64,000 bases of DNA from Siphonodentalium dalli (GCA_032622095.1 CP136064.1:42063912-42127911), one strand, 5' to 3'; positions 52,449 to 63,814 are shown, counted from the first letter of the stretch. Notes: generated from the sequence alone by a model not told the origin. Translations and numbers: made by a program.

Positions 52449-53514
52449 ATAAATGTGGCTTGATATGCATACCCAGCCAGTATTTAGTGTAAAAAAAAAT
52501 TTGGACCAAAAGTAGAATATTTTCGTAATTTTTTTGGGGACTGATTAGGCTATCATTTTTTTTTCTCGAACCATTAGACCCTTTGGGTGCATTTGCAATT
52601 TCTCGGACCTGGAAATTTTCTGGTCTGCTTCCACGTGGCTGCAGTTGGACATTTTAAGATTGGAAGGTCCCCCCCCCCAACGGAGACACTCTAATGCGTC
52701 CCTGTCAGCAATATACACGAACTGCATGCTTGCGTCATAAACTATAGGCAAAAATATTCTGGCATGATACGATACATCTATATATATGTTATGTGGGACA
52801 TAAGTTTCTGATTAGGCCTATAGTGTCCATGCACCATAAGCGATAGTAAACGCTCACTTGCATTATCTCTTTGTATACTCCTTTATAATCAATGGCATTC
52901 AATGCATGGAACAGTAAAGAGCGTTTTGTCGCACGTCTGTGCGGAATGTTGAAAGGTCCTTAAATTTCTATGACTTTTGTAAATCTTTTCGTTGTATCTA
53001 TACCGCATATATTATAAGTTCGTGGAAGTATCAGCATGCCTAATAAAGTATTTTTAACTTCTCAATATTGATCGCCGGAATGTCGCAAAAGCGATATTTA
53101 AATTACTAGCTTTATATTGAAGCTTGAAAACGAATAAATATTATCTTATAAGCCTATATATCTCTTGAGATGTGATTTTGGAGCATAAATTTTATTTTAA
53201 ACTGAACATTATTGTCCACGATTGGTGTATGAGTAGTAGAAATTTCAGGCCTATGTAGGCTATATGACCTCTACGTGCTCGAGAATTGAATCACCATAAT
53301 AATATATATTTCTATACAAGCATATAGGCCTATATGACATGTATTAAAAATTATATTAGGCTATAGGGGGATATATATATATAGCTTATCGTCGTTATCT
53401 GAATAGGGAACTTGATGAGGGCATCAAATGATCCAACTCCGCTTGTTGCGTACCGGTACCTGCTGCAGGCTATCCAGTTTCTTACATATATAGCCTATAA
53501 CTATATATAGGCCT

Positions 53515-53605
53515 AGCCCTTATGGGAGGCCAAATTCACATTTATTAATAATTGTGCTTCAGCAATATATGTGAAGTTGGCCTCCCATGCATAAGCCCTA
53601 TAGCA
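53515..53605. repeat. Imperfect hairpin
   Basis: 'cccttatgggaggccaaattcacat' pairs with 'atgtgaagttggcctcccatgcataag' across about 40 bases. Confidence 0.7.
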
Positions 53606-53636
53606 TGTGGATGTCCATGGACAAACCAAGTACATG

Positions 53637-53713
53637 CACAGGTATTTGGCACAAGAGACCCCTGGCACCACCCCAAAGACATATATATATATGTATTGTG
53701 CCAAATACCTGTG
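53637..53713. mobile_element. 77 bp MITE, TIR CACAGGTATTTGGCACAA, 8 bp TSD
   Basis: The ends are perfect inverses (CACAGGTATTTGGCACAA / TTGTGCCAAATACCTGTG). Flanks AGTACATG and AGTACATA match at 7 of 8. Sister of 1779-1860. Confidence 0.85.
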
Positions 53714-54062
53714 AGTACATACATGTACGAGTTCACAGGTAGGTCTATATAGGGGTCTAGTAGTACATGTGTGTAGGCCTAGGGGCCTATAAAAGTCATT
53801 GAATTTTTTGATAATATGATAGGCTATGGATATCTAGGCCATATCGTACCGCTTGGTTTGCATTATTTTAGCCTATGGAACCTGTTTTCAGGGATGTTAA
53901 ATAGGTCTGTAGATATACTATGTCTAACAATTATTAAATCCGTCACATGTTTCTTTCTTTAACTAATTAAGAGACTTGAGGGTAAAAAGTGACGATCATT
54001 CGGTACGCTTCAAGGGTTAACCAAGAATGCGCGGAATAATTTTGGGCGGGTTTTCCGCGACA

Positions 54063-54202
54063 TGAGTGACAAGTGTTCATTGTGTTGACTTGTGTGCACC
54101 TACTAGTGACGTCATTGCCTGTCCCAAAAAAATCACATTGGCGTATTCATTCGCATTTAGGATTTCCTCCTAAGACGATTTGATTTCAAACAACGCATAA
54201 AT
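54063..54202 (+). CDS. Candidate eIF4A first exon (5'UTR; start codon split AT|G)
   Basis: The sequence ends CGCATAAAT|GTAAGT, a strong donor. Joined to the exon at 60364, whose first base is G, it would make ATG TCT CTG, giving [20 protein letters not shown] and then VGIIESNW, a leader of normal eIF4A length (about 25 residues before ESNW). A TAA lies directly upstream in frame. The stretch upstream is CpG-richer than its surroundings and holds a palindromic CRE-type site TGACGTCA at about 54108 and a pyrimidine run (TTTCCTCC) that could be a TOP-like start. The left boundary given is arbitrary; no transcription start can be read. Only the last two bases are coding. The case rests on phase and plausibility, not transcripts. 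Confidence 0.55.
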
Positions 54203-55049
54203 GTAAGTTACAAATTGAAAGATGTATCAGCCTTATATGTAAAGTAGGTTTTTAGTGGTTAGTAAAGAAATTACGCCCACGAAGTTTAGATAACTCGAGG
54301 ACTATATTTTATTGCGCAATGTAACGTGATCTGTTGAATTGCTTTCCTTTTTTCGCGGTACTCAGTGCGTGAATATGTCATATAATTCTGAAGAAAATGA
54401 TCGGTAAATTAATAGATAGTTAATATTTTTATTATCTCCACACAGGCCATGTAGTAACCGAAGATGGAACTCCGCGTTTCTAATTCATCACTGGTAGCTT
54501 ATATTGCTCGAATTATGGTAAAATTGTATTTTTGACAAAGAACCACTCGCATAGCGAAAGAGCCGGTGTCATGGCGGACGCCCGCACGTGTATTTCGCAA
54601 TTTTCATACTAAAAAAAAACAGTTGGTTTAGTTTCAGTAGAACTTTATTATCCACCACAGTATACCGGACTTTGGAATATAAATATCAAAGAAATGTTGA
54701 TTCATATCTGTGATAAATGTACTATTGAGTTTATCATGATTTATTGAGTTTATCATGATTCATTATTATAAACGGTAAACCTTCAAATATGGTGTTTCAG
54801 TCAAACTTTTCTCAAGATCCAACTAAAAGAAGGGGGCGGAATAAAAGTAACGGGTGGAAAATCTCAAAAAAATAGGTAGGGGCTGAATAAAAGTAGGGGT
54901 GAGAAAATGAGGGCTATTCTCAGAACTTTAGATTTTCAACAACAAATCCATAATTGACATATGTTACGATTTCAACTATAAGACAGTGGACACAGCATAA
55001 CTCCCAACTGAGTTTACTGACTAGTGCAGTGCAAACATATCTGACATCT

Positions 55050-55545
55050 ACAAAAAAAGGTGATGTGCACAACCCAGAGAACTACTGGCCGGTCTCGCTC
55101 ACATTGGTACCTGCAAAATTTTGGAGCACATCATTTGCAGGCATATAAAAGAACACAAAATACTGACCGACAAAAACAATGGTTTCAGATCCAGCCACTC
55201 AAGCGTCACACAGCGACGTTGCAGAGGATCTTCTACAGAACCTGGACAAAAATATACAAACAGATATACATGTAGCCATCTTTGATTTTCGAGGGCCTCT
55301 GATACAATCTACAGAACTATGGGACAAATAGCTGGAAAATTTCCTCACAAAAGAGAACTTCGAGTTGTACTCGAGGAGATGCGTCACCAGTGGAGTCTGG
55401 TGTCTCACAGTGAACAGTACTTGGACCACTGCTATTCCTTTGTCACATGAAGGACCTACCGAAAGCCATAACCTCAGTGGTAAAATTATTTGGTGACGAA
55501 TGCCTCCTCTATAGACAGATCATGGACCTAGTTGATAGTGTTGTC
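55050..55545 (+). pseudogene. LINE reverse transcriptase remnant, 5' part
   Basis: Frameshifted pieces give KKGDVHNPENYWPVSLTLVP, then a piece with the ICRHI-type and ILTDKNNGF-type RT phrases, then GVSQ-stop-TVLGPLLFLCHMKDLPKA and ITSVVKLFGDECLLYRQ. These match CR1/Jockey/L2-type RTs ('NYRPVSLT', 'GVPQGTVLGPLLFL', 'LFADDCLLYR'). The catalytic YADD/FADD box reads FGDE, and a TGA breaks GVSQG, so the copy is dead. Confidence 0.85.
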
Positions 55546-56544
55546 AAAATAATCGATCTCTCTGATCAATTATATATCGGGATGTGTTCATTTCGTCTCA
55601 GATATGTGTTATAATATCGTAAGCGTCATTGAGTTGCCAAACGAAACTGAAATGAGTAAGCATGTCGTTGTAAAAATGAGAATGCGAACGAAAAGAAATG
55701 TTATACCACGTGGGAAATGGTTCAAACACTTTTTGTTCTGGAACCTACTATCGATCGATGAGTGGCCACACAGTTGACACAAACTACATGCAGTAGGTTG
55801 TTGACTTTTGTCACCTTTATTGTCAACTGTCTTAGAATACGTGTGCACTTTATTTGAATTGATGACGTGTGCTTGACGAAACATTTCGTTCCGTGCGGAA
55901 ACAAAGTCGGTAGTTAGAACTGAAACTTAAGTTCATTCTCCCGGCTAATCGGTCAATAAAATTGACCTTTTATCTATAACGTTCAAACAAAATATTACGA
56001 ATTTGAGCCGGCCAATTGCCGTGTACATGTATGTGCACTTATTAGCGTCTAGCTTGTTGATCGCGGCAGTTTAACATCTTTGCGCGTAACGGTATCTCTA
56101 ACCCACAAACTGAGCGGGAACATCAAACGCGTAATTACGTCATCAATGTCGAGGAACTGGGCACATGCTACACTGTAACTGATTGATTACCACGGCCTTG
56201 TCTTTAAACGATATCGGTACCAATATATAAGTCGCACGGGACTTAATCTTGTATGCATGAAACGTCGTTGTATTTGCTTTTCCCTTTTATGTTTTGATTT
56301 TGGTATGGTGTAAATATTTGTGTACAGTCGGAAAAAAGTTTAGGGTCAGCGTCTGGAAATATGGTCAGTCGGGCACTACTATTTTGTGTTTGCTTAAACT
56401 TGATGGTTCAATATATGACTTTGATCTCACATTCTCATCAAAGTTCATGACTTAGCAACAGAGCAAGCTGTTCCCCAACTTATTATGACCCTCTGTAACT
56501 GGTAGTGCCTGTTTTGTCCAGTTGTGTTGGACTAATTGCTATAT
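55546..56544. other. About 1 kb of unrelated sequence splitting the LINE remnant
   Basis: RT homology stops near 55545 and resumes near 56545, with about 50 expected residues missing. The stretch has CpG-richer sequence, a TGACGACGT-like region and a TATATAAG box near 56222. No TIR or TSD could be set; no protein is recognised. Confidence 0.6.
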
Positions 56545-57080
56545 GTTAAGTGATTGACAAATCTAGGACTCGCATTTACCAACAACCTAATCTGGTCATC
56601 CTATATCAATTGTCAAAAGAACCAACAGCACGTTAGAATTCCTGAAACGAAACATCATCAAAGCCGATAAGAAGCACAAGAAACTGGCTTATGAGTTCAT
56701 GGTAAGATCTGCACACTCGAATACGGGGCAGAAATATGGGATGCATACTTACAGGACATCAAAAACATCGAAATGGTACAGAAAAAAGCTGAAATTCATT
56801 ACCAACAATTACATAGACAGATAAAAGGTGCAGTCACAGCCATGATGTAGATGAGGGGTTAACACCAATGAAGATAAGAAGAGAAGTAAAAAGGATGACA
56901 CTGTTTAGGAAGATAGTAGAGAGGTCGATTCCGGCTATCCATACACATGACTTGTTAACACCAAGGAGCGATGACAAACAAAAAATTGCTAAAAATTACC
57001 ATGATTTGAGACAACAAACATTATTGAGTCACACGAGTGTACCAACTCACTTTCTTATGAAACAATAAGGACAAATACGG
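56545..57080 (+). pseudogene. LINE RT remnant, C-terminal part
   Basis: Pieces in changing frames read LAFTNNLIWSSYIN, then LEFLKRNIIKADKKHKKLAY, EYGAEIWDAYLQDIKNIEMV-QKKA and VKRMTLFRKIVERSIP, matching the C-terminus of CR1/Jockey-type LINE ORF2 ('LGFLRRNL', 'LEYASPVWDP', 'IEKVQRRAARF'). Several frameshifts are present. Confidence 0.8.
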
Positions 57081-57639
57081 CTCAATATAAGAACTCATTA
57101 TTTGTTAAAACAATCATCGATTGGAACCATCTGGAAGACATGGACAGTGCATCCACAACAACATTAACAGCTTAAGTCGTCCAACAGTGCACCTACAGCC
57201 AAATCAAGGCTTCCACAACGAACAACACAGAGATACATGTACAGATACAGATGTAACAATGAAATTAATGAACCCAAAATAATAAAAACAAATCCGTTTT
57301 TGACAAAATGATCTAAAACTAAATGTTTATTTTAGTAGATTTGTTTTCTCTAGAGTTCATCTTGGGAACAGTTTATACCACAGTTGTTGGCCATTATAAA
57401 TAAATATTAGCCCTAGAATAAATACTTGTAGAAAAAGTTTGGAAACAACATATTCGAGGTAACCTCGCTTTTTGCACTCAAAATTTCATCAAAACAAATC
57501 GGCTTTTGGTCATAAACACCTACATATACAAATCTAATATCAGAAAACATACACTTACCATACACTCCTAGACAGGTTTTTCCTGAATAACTTTTATCAG
57601 CTGATTATGATAAAAAAAACACGACAATTTGTACGACCG

Positions 57640-58265
57640 GACCATCTGGACATCTGTCCCTCCGTTTTTCCATCCGGGCAGATATCTCAAACCCCAGTTG
57701 TCTGATCTGAATGAAATTTGGTATGGATGTTAACTGCTATGAGGGCATTCAACTGAGTGTTCTATTGTTTTTGTTTAGTATTTTCCATTCTAGAGTTATT
57801 CATCTTTGTTTATCTGGAAATGTTTTTTTGTCTGTCCGAGCAGATATCTCCACCACCAGTTGACGAATCTCAATGAAATTTGGTATGGATGTTCACGTTT
57901 ATGTGGGCAATCAATTGAGTGTTTAATTTTTTGTTTGTTTCGGTTTTCCATTCTAGAGTTATTCATCTTTGTAGATTTGGAAGTGTTTGTTTTTTGTCCC
58001 CATCTCCACCACCGGTTGACTATCAATGAAATTTTGGTATGGGTGTTCACTATTATGATGGCAATCAATTGAGTGGTATGGATGTTCACTATTATGATGG
58101 CAATCGAGTGTTCAATCGTTTTTTCATGTTTTCCATTCTAGCGTTATTTATCTTTGTTTATATGGAAATGTTGGGGTTTTTTTCCCATCCAAGCAGATAT
58201 CTCACCCATACTGTGTCGGTGCGAATTTGCCACCATGGGGGTACACCAGCACCACAGCATTTGTT
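57640..58265 (+). repeat. HINE-like tandem cores, about 160 bp
   Basis: 'gcagatatctc', 'tgaatgaaatttggtatgga' and 'ttccattctagagttattca' recur three to four times. It ends 'gaatttgccaccatgggggt', 'acaccagcaccacagcattt'. Related to about 16850-17060. Confidence 0.75.
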
Positions 58266-58299
58266 TGTTAATTTTCTATTAATTTTGTTCAAAAGTAGG

Positions 58300-58940
58300 T
58301 GTTTTTATGTGTACCAATACCAAAGTGTCAATGTCCGTATTGTGCACCCGTCTTTCGTCTGTCCGTTGAAATTTACATATGGTGCGATTTTTTTTTATTC
58401 CGATTGGAACCAAATTTTGTATGGGTTTCTAAGCCCAAAATACACATTGAGTTAGAATATTTTATCAGAGTTTTTTTTTCTCTGAGTTATGGCCCTTTTT
58501 CAACGTAGAATTCATGCATGCTGGGATAACTCTAAAACATTTTTTATCTGATTGGATTTTTTTTTTCCAGCCCAAAATTCAGAGTTCGAATATGGGTTTG
58601 ACACAATTTTTTTTACTGTGTTATGGCCCTTTTAATTAAATTGCTGAGACTCATTTAAACATATTCTCGGGAACCGCCATGCTTGTTATTCTGACATATG
58701 GTTTGAAGGCGTCTTGGGTGGTAGGTATTCAAATGTTAAAATCTTACCGACCTGTCAAAAAGAGCCAGAGCAGGTATAACACTTTCCAAGTGACCCTCCC
58801 ACCTTCTACCCCTTTTGTTTATACTACCGGTACTTAGTACATAACAGTATACTCTATAATTCAACATAAAAACTCTATGGATCCGATCATAGCTTTTGAG
58901 TCTGACTATTGCCAAGGATGGGTTAAACACCTGTCTCGTT
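58300..58940 (+). repeat. Decayed copy of the 'ttacccataccatagtatgg' repeat
   Basis: It has 'taccaataccaaagtgtcaa', 'tccgattggaaccaaatttt' cores and the end phrase 'actattgccaaggatgggtt'. Confidence 0.65.
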
Positions 58941-59071
58941 ATTCCTGAAAAAAAATTTCAAACATCATTTTATTGGAAATAGTTTGAATTTACCTTTATT
59001 ATGACTGTTCAATGATATACCTGCTATGGTTCCCAGACAGCTGCTTCATAATTAACTTTTGCTCCAGAGAT

Positions 59072-60223
59072 TAGTGATGTTCCGATAATGAAAAAGCCCA
59101 TCGGAACGATTTCCGTTAACTGGAGGCACAATCGGCCGATTCCGATGTTTATATATTTTGTGCGTTTGTTCCCATAATGGACCTATATAACATGTACATT
59201 TCACTCCATTTCCCGGTATAGTTTCAAAGCCAACTACATAAAAATATATATATTATAGTATTTCTGCCGACGTCAATTGTGCGCTGCCTTTGATGCATGC
59301 CGGTAGTTGTTTTGACAAAGAGATCAAAGGTGCCGAATCAGTAACGTTGTCACCGTAAGGGGAACACTTGCACGCGGTATAAAGGTCTTGATGGAATACT
59401 TGTTAGTTGCGACAATGTATGGAATGCGATGATTATTAACTAAATTTAGAATGATGGATAATAATTGGTGTCATATTTTTCTGAGATTTCCCAAATTCCC
59501 ATTGGTCACACCTTTTGTCTTTTAATAACTGGAAAGCTTTTATAGTTCCGCCTACTCAAATTTTGTTTTGCTAGACCGCCTCCAAGTTCAACGTGGAGCT
59601 AAGCATATTTCATAGCGTACGCCGTAACTTGTAATGAGAGCAACATAACAATGGCGACTCGCGGAGCGACAAAAACACATGCAATTTGGGACTACTTTGA
59701 ACACCATATTGTCCCTTACAGACGAAAAAGCTAATTATGCTCCTCACGTTTGTAATTATTGAAGACAGTTATGATCACGACTGTACTAATTCATTTAGTA
59801 TGTGCTTCAAATTATTGACATAACATGTGACGTCACAGCATGGCACGTGCTCAACCGGAAACTACATGTGCATTGTAATGAGGTCAGTTGTTGAATCTAT
59901 TTCGTATCCACGCGATTGAACCAATAACTTCATATTACACGGGATATATCGAACAGGTGTATTGCCATGCTTATATATAATCATACCAGACTGTTTGGAC
60001 GATGCCAATAACTTCTTTTTAGGTTGTTACAACTGCGTTTTACATTAAATACTACGGTTGTATTGTGTACGTTTATTAAAGCATGCATATAGCGCTTAGA
60101 TACTAGAATGTTTTTGTTTGTTTAAAGCTTTTGACAATCGGTAAAAGTCGATGTTCAACTGCGAGGTAAGATTAATATCTGATGGACTATTATCGGCCGA
60201 TTCCGATTATCGGAACATCACTA
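59072..60223. mobile_element. 1152 bp hAT-type transposon, 8 bp TSD, BED-finger remnant
   Basis: The left end TAGTGATGTTCCGATAATG and right end GATTATCGGAACATCACTA are inverse. CCAGAGAT is directly repeated outside (59064-59071, 60224-60231). Subterminal AATCGGCCGATTCCGAT occurs at both ends. The interior has a short BED-like coding remnant at 59651 but no transposase body. Confidence 0.95.
59651..59734 (+). pseudogene. BED zinc-finger remnant of a hAT transposase
   Basis: ATG opens MATRGATKTHAIWDYFEHHI then VPYRRKS and a stop. The W-D-Y-F step is how BED fingers begin. One frame over, NYAPHVCNY is followed by TGA where the second finger cysteine (CNYC) would be expected, so the finger looks broken by one frameshift and one point change. 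The family assignment is inference supported by the hAT ends. Confidence 0.55.
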
Positions 60224-60363
60224 CCAGAGATTTGCATGGACATCCCCCTTAAATTATAAAAATTATTTTTTGCAATTCTTATAACAAAATCCGATGTTGA
60301 CCCAAGCAGACAATTGAAGCCTACTTTCAACTCGAATGTTAACCAAAAGCCTTTTTTTTGTAG

Positions 60364-60436
60364 GTCTCTGCCACCAGCACCACCAAAAGCAGGGGGCGAT
60401 CAAGAATTCCTTCCAGATACTGTAGGAATCATCGAG
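60364..60436 (+). CDS. EIF4A: eIF4A exon 2 (N-terminal leader)
   Basis: The acceptor is TTTTTTTTGTAG and the donor GAG|GTTAGT. It encodes [20 protein letters not shown] then GIIE. In-frame sequence upstream of the acceptor reaches a stop near 60258 with no ATG, so a spliced upstream exon must supply the start codon. Confidence 0.88.
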
Positions 60437-63400
60437 GTTAGTCATAGTACAGAGGTTAGTCACAGTACACGATATATATAAATACAATGCAACAGAGTTT
60501 AAGGATTTTGGGCTATAGTTTTCTGTTAACTTCTTACTAGTATTTGAAATATAATATGTATACACTAACTTTAGCTCTGCTTGAAGTGTTCAGATCTGTA
60601 TATACTAAATAATAGCAGTAATTATGTACTAGTGCTAGAGAGGACACAACACATTGAAATGGGTATTATAATATAAATTATAGGTAGTATTTAGTATTTT
60701 CACCATGTAAACAGGAATTACCATAGATTTTCTGCCCCAAATATATCATGAGTATCATTCAAGATATCACAATTTTGGCATTTAATATGTCAGTATTTAG
60801 GCCTGTCTGAGAATAGGGTGCAGACCTTTAGCACTACAAGACTAAATTTTGGAGGGAGAAGCATAAAAAGGAGTCCACTATCGGTAAACAAATATTTTGT
60901 CTCAGAACTCATAACTCGGAACAACTATGAACCGATTTCAATAATTTTTTGTATGCCATCTCCTTAGGACCGCCTCTCCGCATGATGCTAATTGTGGTGC
61001 GGTCCGACTTTCTTTTTTTAAGTTACGCCTTACTTTTCGACTTATTTTGACTTAGAAAATTCTGTCTGACTTAATAACTTGAACAAATATGAACCGATTT
61101 CAATAATTTTTGGTCTACATGCTTCTCACAACACCCTCTCTACATGATGCGGCTCAGGGTTGGCCTGGACTGTTTTTCCTAACATTACACTTCATTTTCG
61201 CTTATTTTGACTTGGAAAATTTTGGGATTTTTTTTATTTTTCAGTTTCTGCAATCATTCGAACAAATATGAACCAATTTAAATATTTTTTTCTGTACAAG
61301 CTTCTTGTGACACCATATCGATATTATTAATCCAAATTTTTCTTTAAAGTTAAAAATCTATTTTGTTGGGTTTACGGATAATGCGGGTTGAATTTGCCAC
61401 GGTGGGCGTATGCTAGCACGCGAGTGCACACCTCTTGTTATAAATGTTTCTCAGATTATTTCTACAAGATTTCTTCCGATTAATTTTTACAGAGCAATTG
61501 GAATGAGATCATCGAGACCTTCGATGAAATGAACCTGAAGGACCAGCTCCTTCGAGGAATCTATGCTTATGGTTTTGAGAAACCTTCAGCTATCCAGCAA
61601 CGGGCTATTATCCCTTGTGTTTCTGGTGAGTGTAAACATGTGGCTGCATCCATTTGATAAGTAGCAGTTTCCTGATTTGTGAATTGCAGAGAACATACTG
61701 CTATTTGCTCTTGACATCCATATTAGGCTTGCCACGATTATTCGGCAGGTGCAGTAGTCGACGGTTATTTACTTTTGTCGACTAATCGCCCGAGGGGGGG
61801 GGGGGTGGGTATGGTCGTGTAACGTGTAACTTGTGTATCGATGTCATCCCTGGAAGTAACAGTTAACCGCGTATGCAGCACAATTCCGTTGCAGCGTCCT
61901 CTGCCTTTGATGTCGCCGCCGACATTTGGCGGTCATCTTCAAAGAATTATGTGTGCGACATGTTCACACAGAACGTGCCTGGTTGGCGGCATCCTTCAGT
62001 TTGTCTTTGGTGTCTGCGCCGACTTTTCAGAGTCATCGCCGATGTGTTGGGGAATCTGATCAGCTATTGGTTGGAATATCTGTCAGCGTGTTAGGCCATG
62101 GGCGGACCTGGGAACGTTGCAAATAATTACCATTACATGTATTCTCGTTTGGTGCTTCAAGAAAACAATCCGATGTTTGCGAGTTCTTTGACAAGGGGTT
62201 GCGTATATATTATAAACTATTAATTTGTTTCATTATTTCTTGCAATTCTTTATTGAAAATGTCCAGGTTATACACGGCAGTAATTGTGACTGCATCCCCG
62301 TCACACCAGGGTCCCCCACAAATACCTCCCACTGTCTACTAGTAACTATGTCCTCGTTAACTGCATTGTGTAAGTGCACGCCTTTTGCCGCAATTTCACC
62401 GATTAATGTGAAGCACGTGACTTGCCGAAATACGTAGCGGTGGCTTGGGAGTCGCGATCGAGATTAGCTTTCATGGCTTTACTTCGTGCAATTTTGCACA
62501 GTTACTGTCACGTCGTGCTCGTATGCAGTTTGCTCTAACTTTGCCAGAAACATCGGCAATATGGGCACTTGGCAGTATTTAATAGTAAGGGCCTGTTAAA
62601 AACTACATCGGGACGAATGAGACTATGAGGGCATGAGTATTCCTTGTTGTATATGCAATAAAACTGTAAACACGGAACATCGACAGTTTATAACTGTCTT
62701 AAAAATGAATGTAAAGAAGTCATCGTAATTTAGCATTTATCACTTGTTTACCTGGATGTAATACAGGGCGCATATATTACCGATTAATCGACTAACCGTC
62801 GATTATAGCTGCCGATTAGTCGATTATGAAAACTTATAATCGTGGCAACCCTAATCCATATCATATCTGTTACAGTTTGATTTAATTTTATGTCTTCATA
62901 TTGAACTGATTAAGTACTAGCATAATGCTGCATTAAGATAAGCCATATATTTCATATTGCCAAAGGAAAATATTAAGGGGGGAATATTACATTAGTTTTG
63001 TTGAGTTGTGTAACAAACTCAACCTATGGATTGATGAATAATGGTGGCCGTCCTTGTCCCGACTTATGATCAAATTTGAACCATGGCTTCTACTCATGAA
63101 TCTCTTTGAGTTTGAAAACCAGTCCTGTCTGGATTTTATTTTCAGGATTTATGATATTGGATTGTTCATCGAGTGTTTGATATCTAGGGCTATAACGATA
63201 TACTTGGTCACGATACGATACATGATCAACGATATGATACATATCATGATGCACTAAATTATTGTTTTCAAATGAATATGACCTGAATTATCGGAAATAA
63301 CATGTGTGTAAATGGAGTACATGTTAAACTGAAATGCAGATAAATAGTTAGAGGAGTCAAACACACATAATAAACTTGCAATACTTGAGAGAACATTGCA

Positions 63401-63744
63401 GGTGTTGCTCTTATGCACATGCCCATCTTCAGAAATATAATTCATTTCCTGTATTGCGATACAGATGACACAATACTATTCTTGTAATAATTTCGACCAA
63501 ATTTGATTCGGGAGTTCTACTCGGCAGTTTATTAAGCCACAAAATAAACACAGGTCAATAAAAGGTAGTCATGGGCTGTAATTTCTCAAATGTTCTCTTT
63601 ATAGGTAAAGATGTTATAGCCCAGGCTCAATCTGGGACTGGCAAGACTGCCACCTTCTCTATTGCTATTCTGCAGCAAATAGACCTAGCCTTGAGAGATT
63701 GTCAAGCGTTGGTGCTGGCACCAACGAGAGAATTGGCTCAGCAG
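60364..63744 (+). CDS. EIF4A: eIF4A (DEAD-box initiation helicase), N-terminal exons 60364-60436, 61493-61625, 63605-63744; gene continues past 64000
   Basis: eIF4A is the ATP-dependent RNA helicase of eIF4F that unwinds 5' UTRs for ribosome scanning in the cytoplasm. The three exons join in phase to [39 protein letters not shown], the Q-motif region ([14 protein letters not shown]), motif I/Walker A (AQSGTGKT) and motif Ia (PTRELAQQ). The sequence follows eIF4A1/2 rather than eIF4A3: it has [18 protein letters not shown], where eIF4A3 has AIKQII and AQSQSG. The DEAD box and the C-terminal RecA domain lie beyond the right edge. Divergent residues ([15 protein letters not shown]) may mark a lineage-specific copy. 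Introns carry two intact-ended hAT elements. Exact symbol (1, 2 or paralogue) cannot be decided. Confidence 0.93.
60895..61440 (+). repeat. 3' part of the 'ctagcact..cacacctcttgtt' HINE-like element
   Basis: It matches about 21010-21528 throughout ('aactatgaaccaatttcaat', 'gacttagaaaattctgtctg', final GCACACCTCTTGTT). It lacks the head. Confidence 0.85.
61493..61625 (+). CDS. EIF4A: eIF4A exon 3 (Q motif)
   Basis: The acceptor is TTTTTACAG and the donor TCTG|GTGAGT. It encodes [40 protein letters not shown] and PCVS, containing the Q motif that reads the adenine of ATP. Confidence 0.95.
61724..62853. mobile_element. 1130 bp hAT-type transposon, perfect 8 bp TSD
   Basis: TAGGCTTGCCACGATTAT at the left and ATAATCGTGGCAACCCTA at the right are inverse with one or two differences. 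ATCCATAT flanks both sides (61716-61723, 62854-62861). Subterminal 'gtcgac/tcgactaatcg' motifs occur at both ends. No transposase is seen; a G-run lies at 61795-61804. Confidence 0.93.
63187..63480. mobile_element. Fragment with hAT-like TAGGGCTATAACGATATA end
   Basis: The start resembles hAT termini and is followed by 'cacgatacgatacatgatca'. 'attgcgatacagatgacaca' near 63455 may be the decayed partner. No TSD. Confidence 0.4.
63605..63744 (+). CDS. EIF4A: eIF4A exon 4 (motifs I and Ia)
   Basis: The acceptor is TCTTTATAG and the donor CAG|GTAAAC. It encodes [40 protein letters not shown] and RELAQQ, with the ATP-binding P-loop and the first RNA-contact motif. Confidence 0.96.
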
Positions 63745-63814
63745 GTAAACAGCTATATAAAAGATCAGTAATTCTTGTAACTACTTAGATATATTATAAT
63801 GGATTCTGCTTGGT

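Noticed and set aside
58039-58455. 138-codon ORF
   Set aside because: It spans two HINE-like repeats; the internal similarity is repeat structure.
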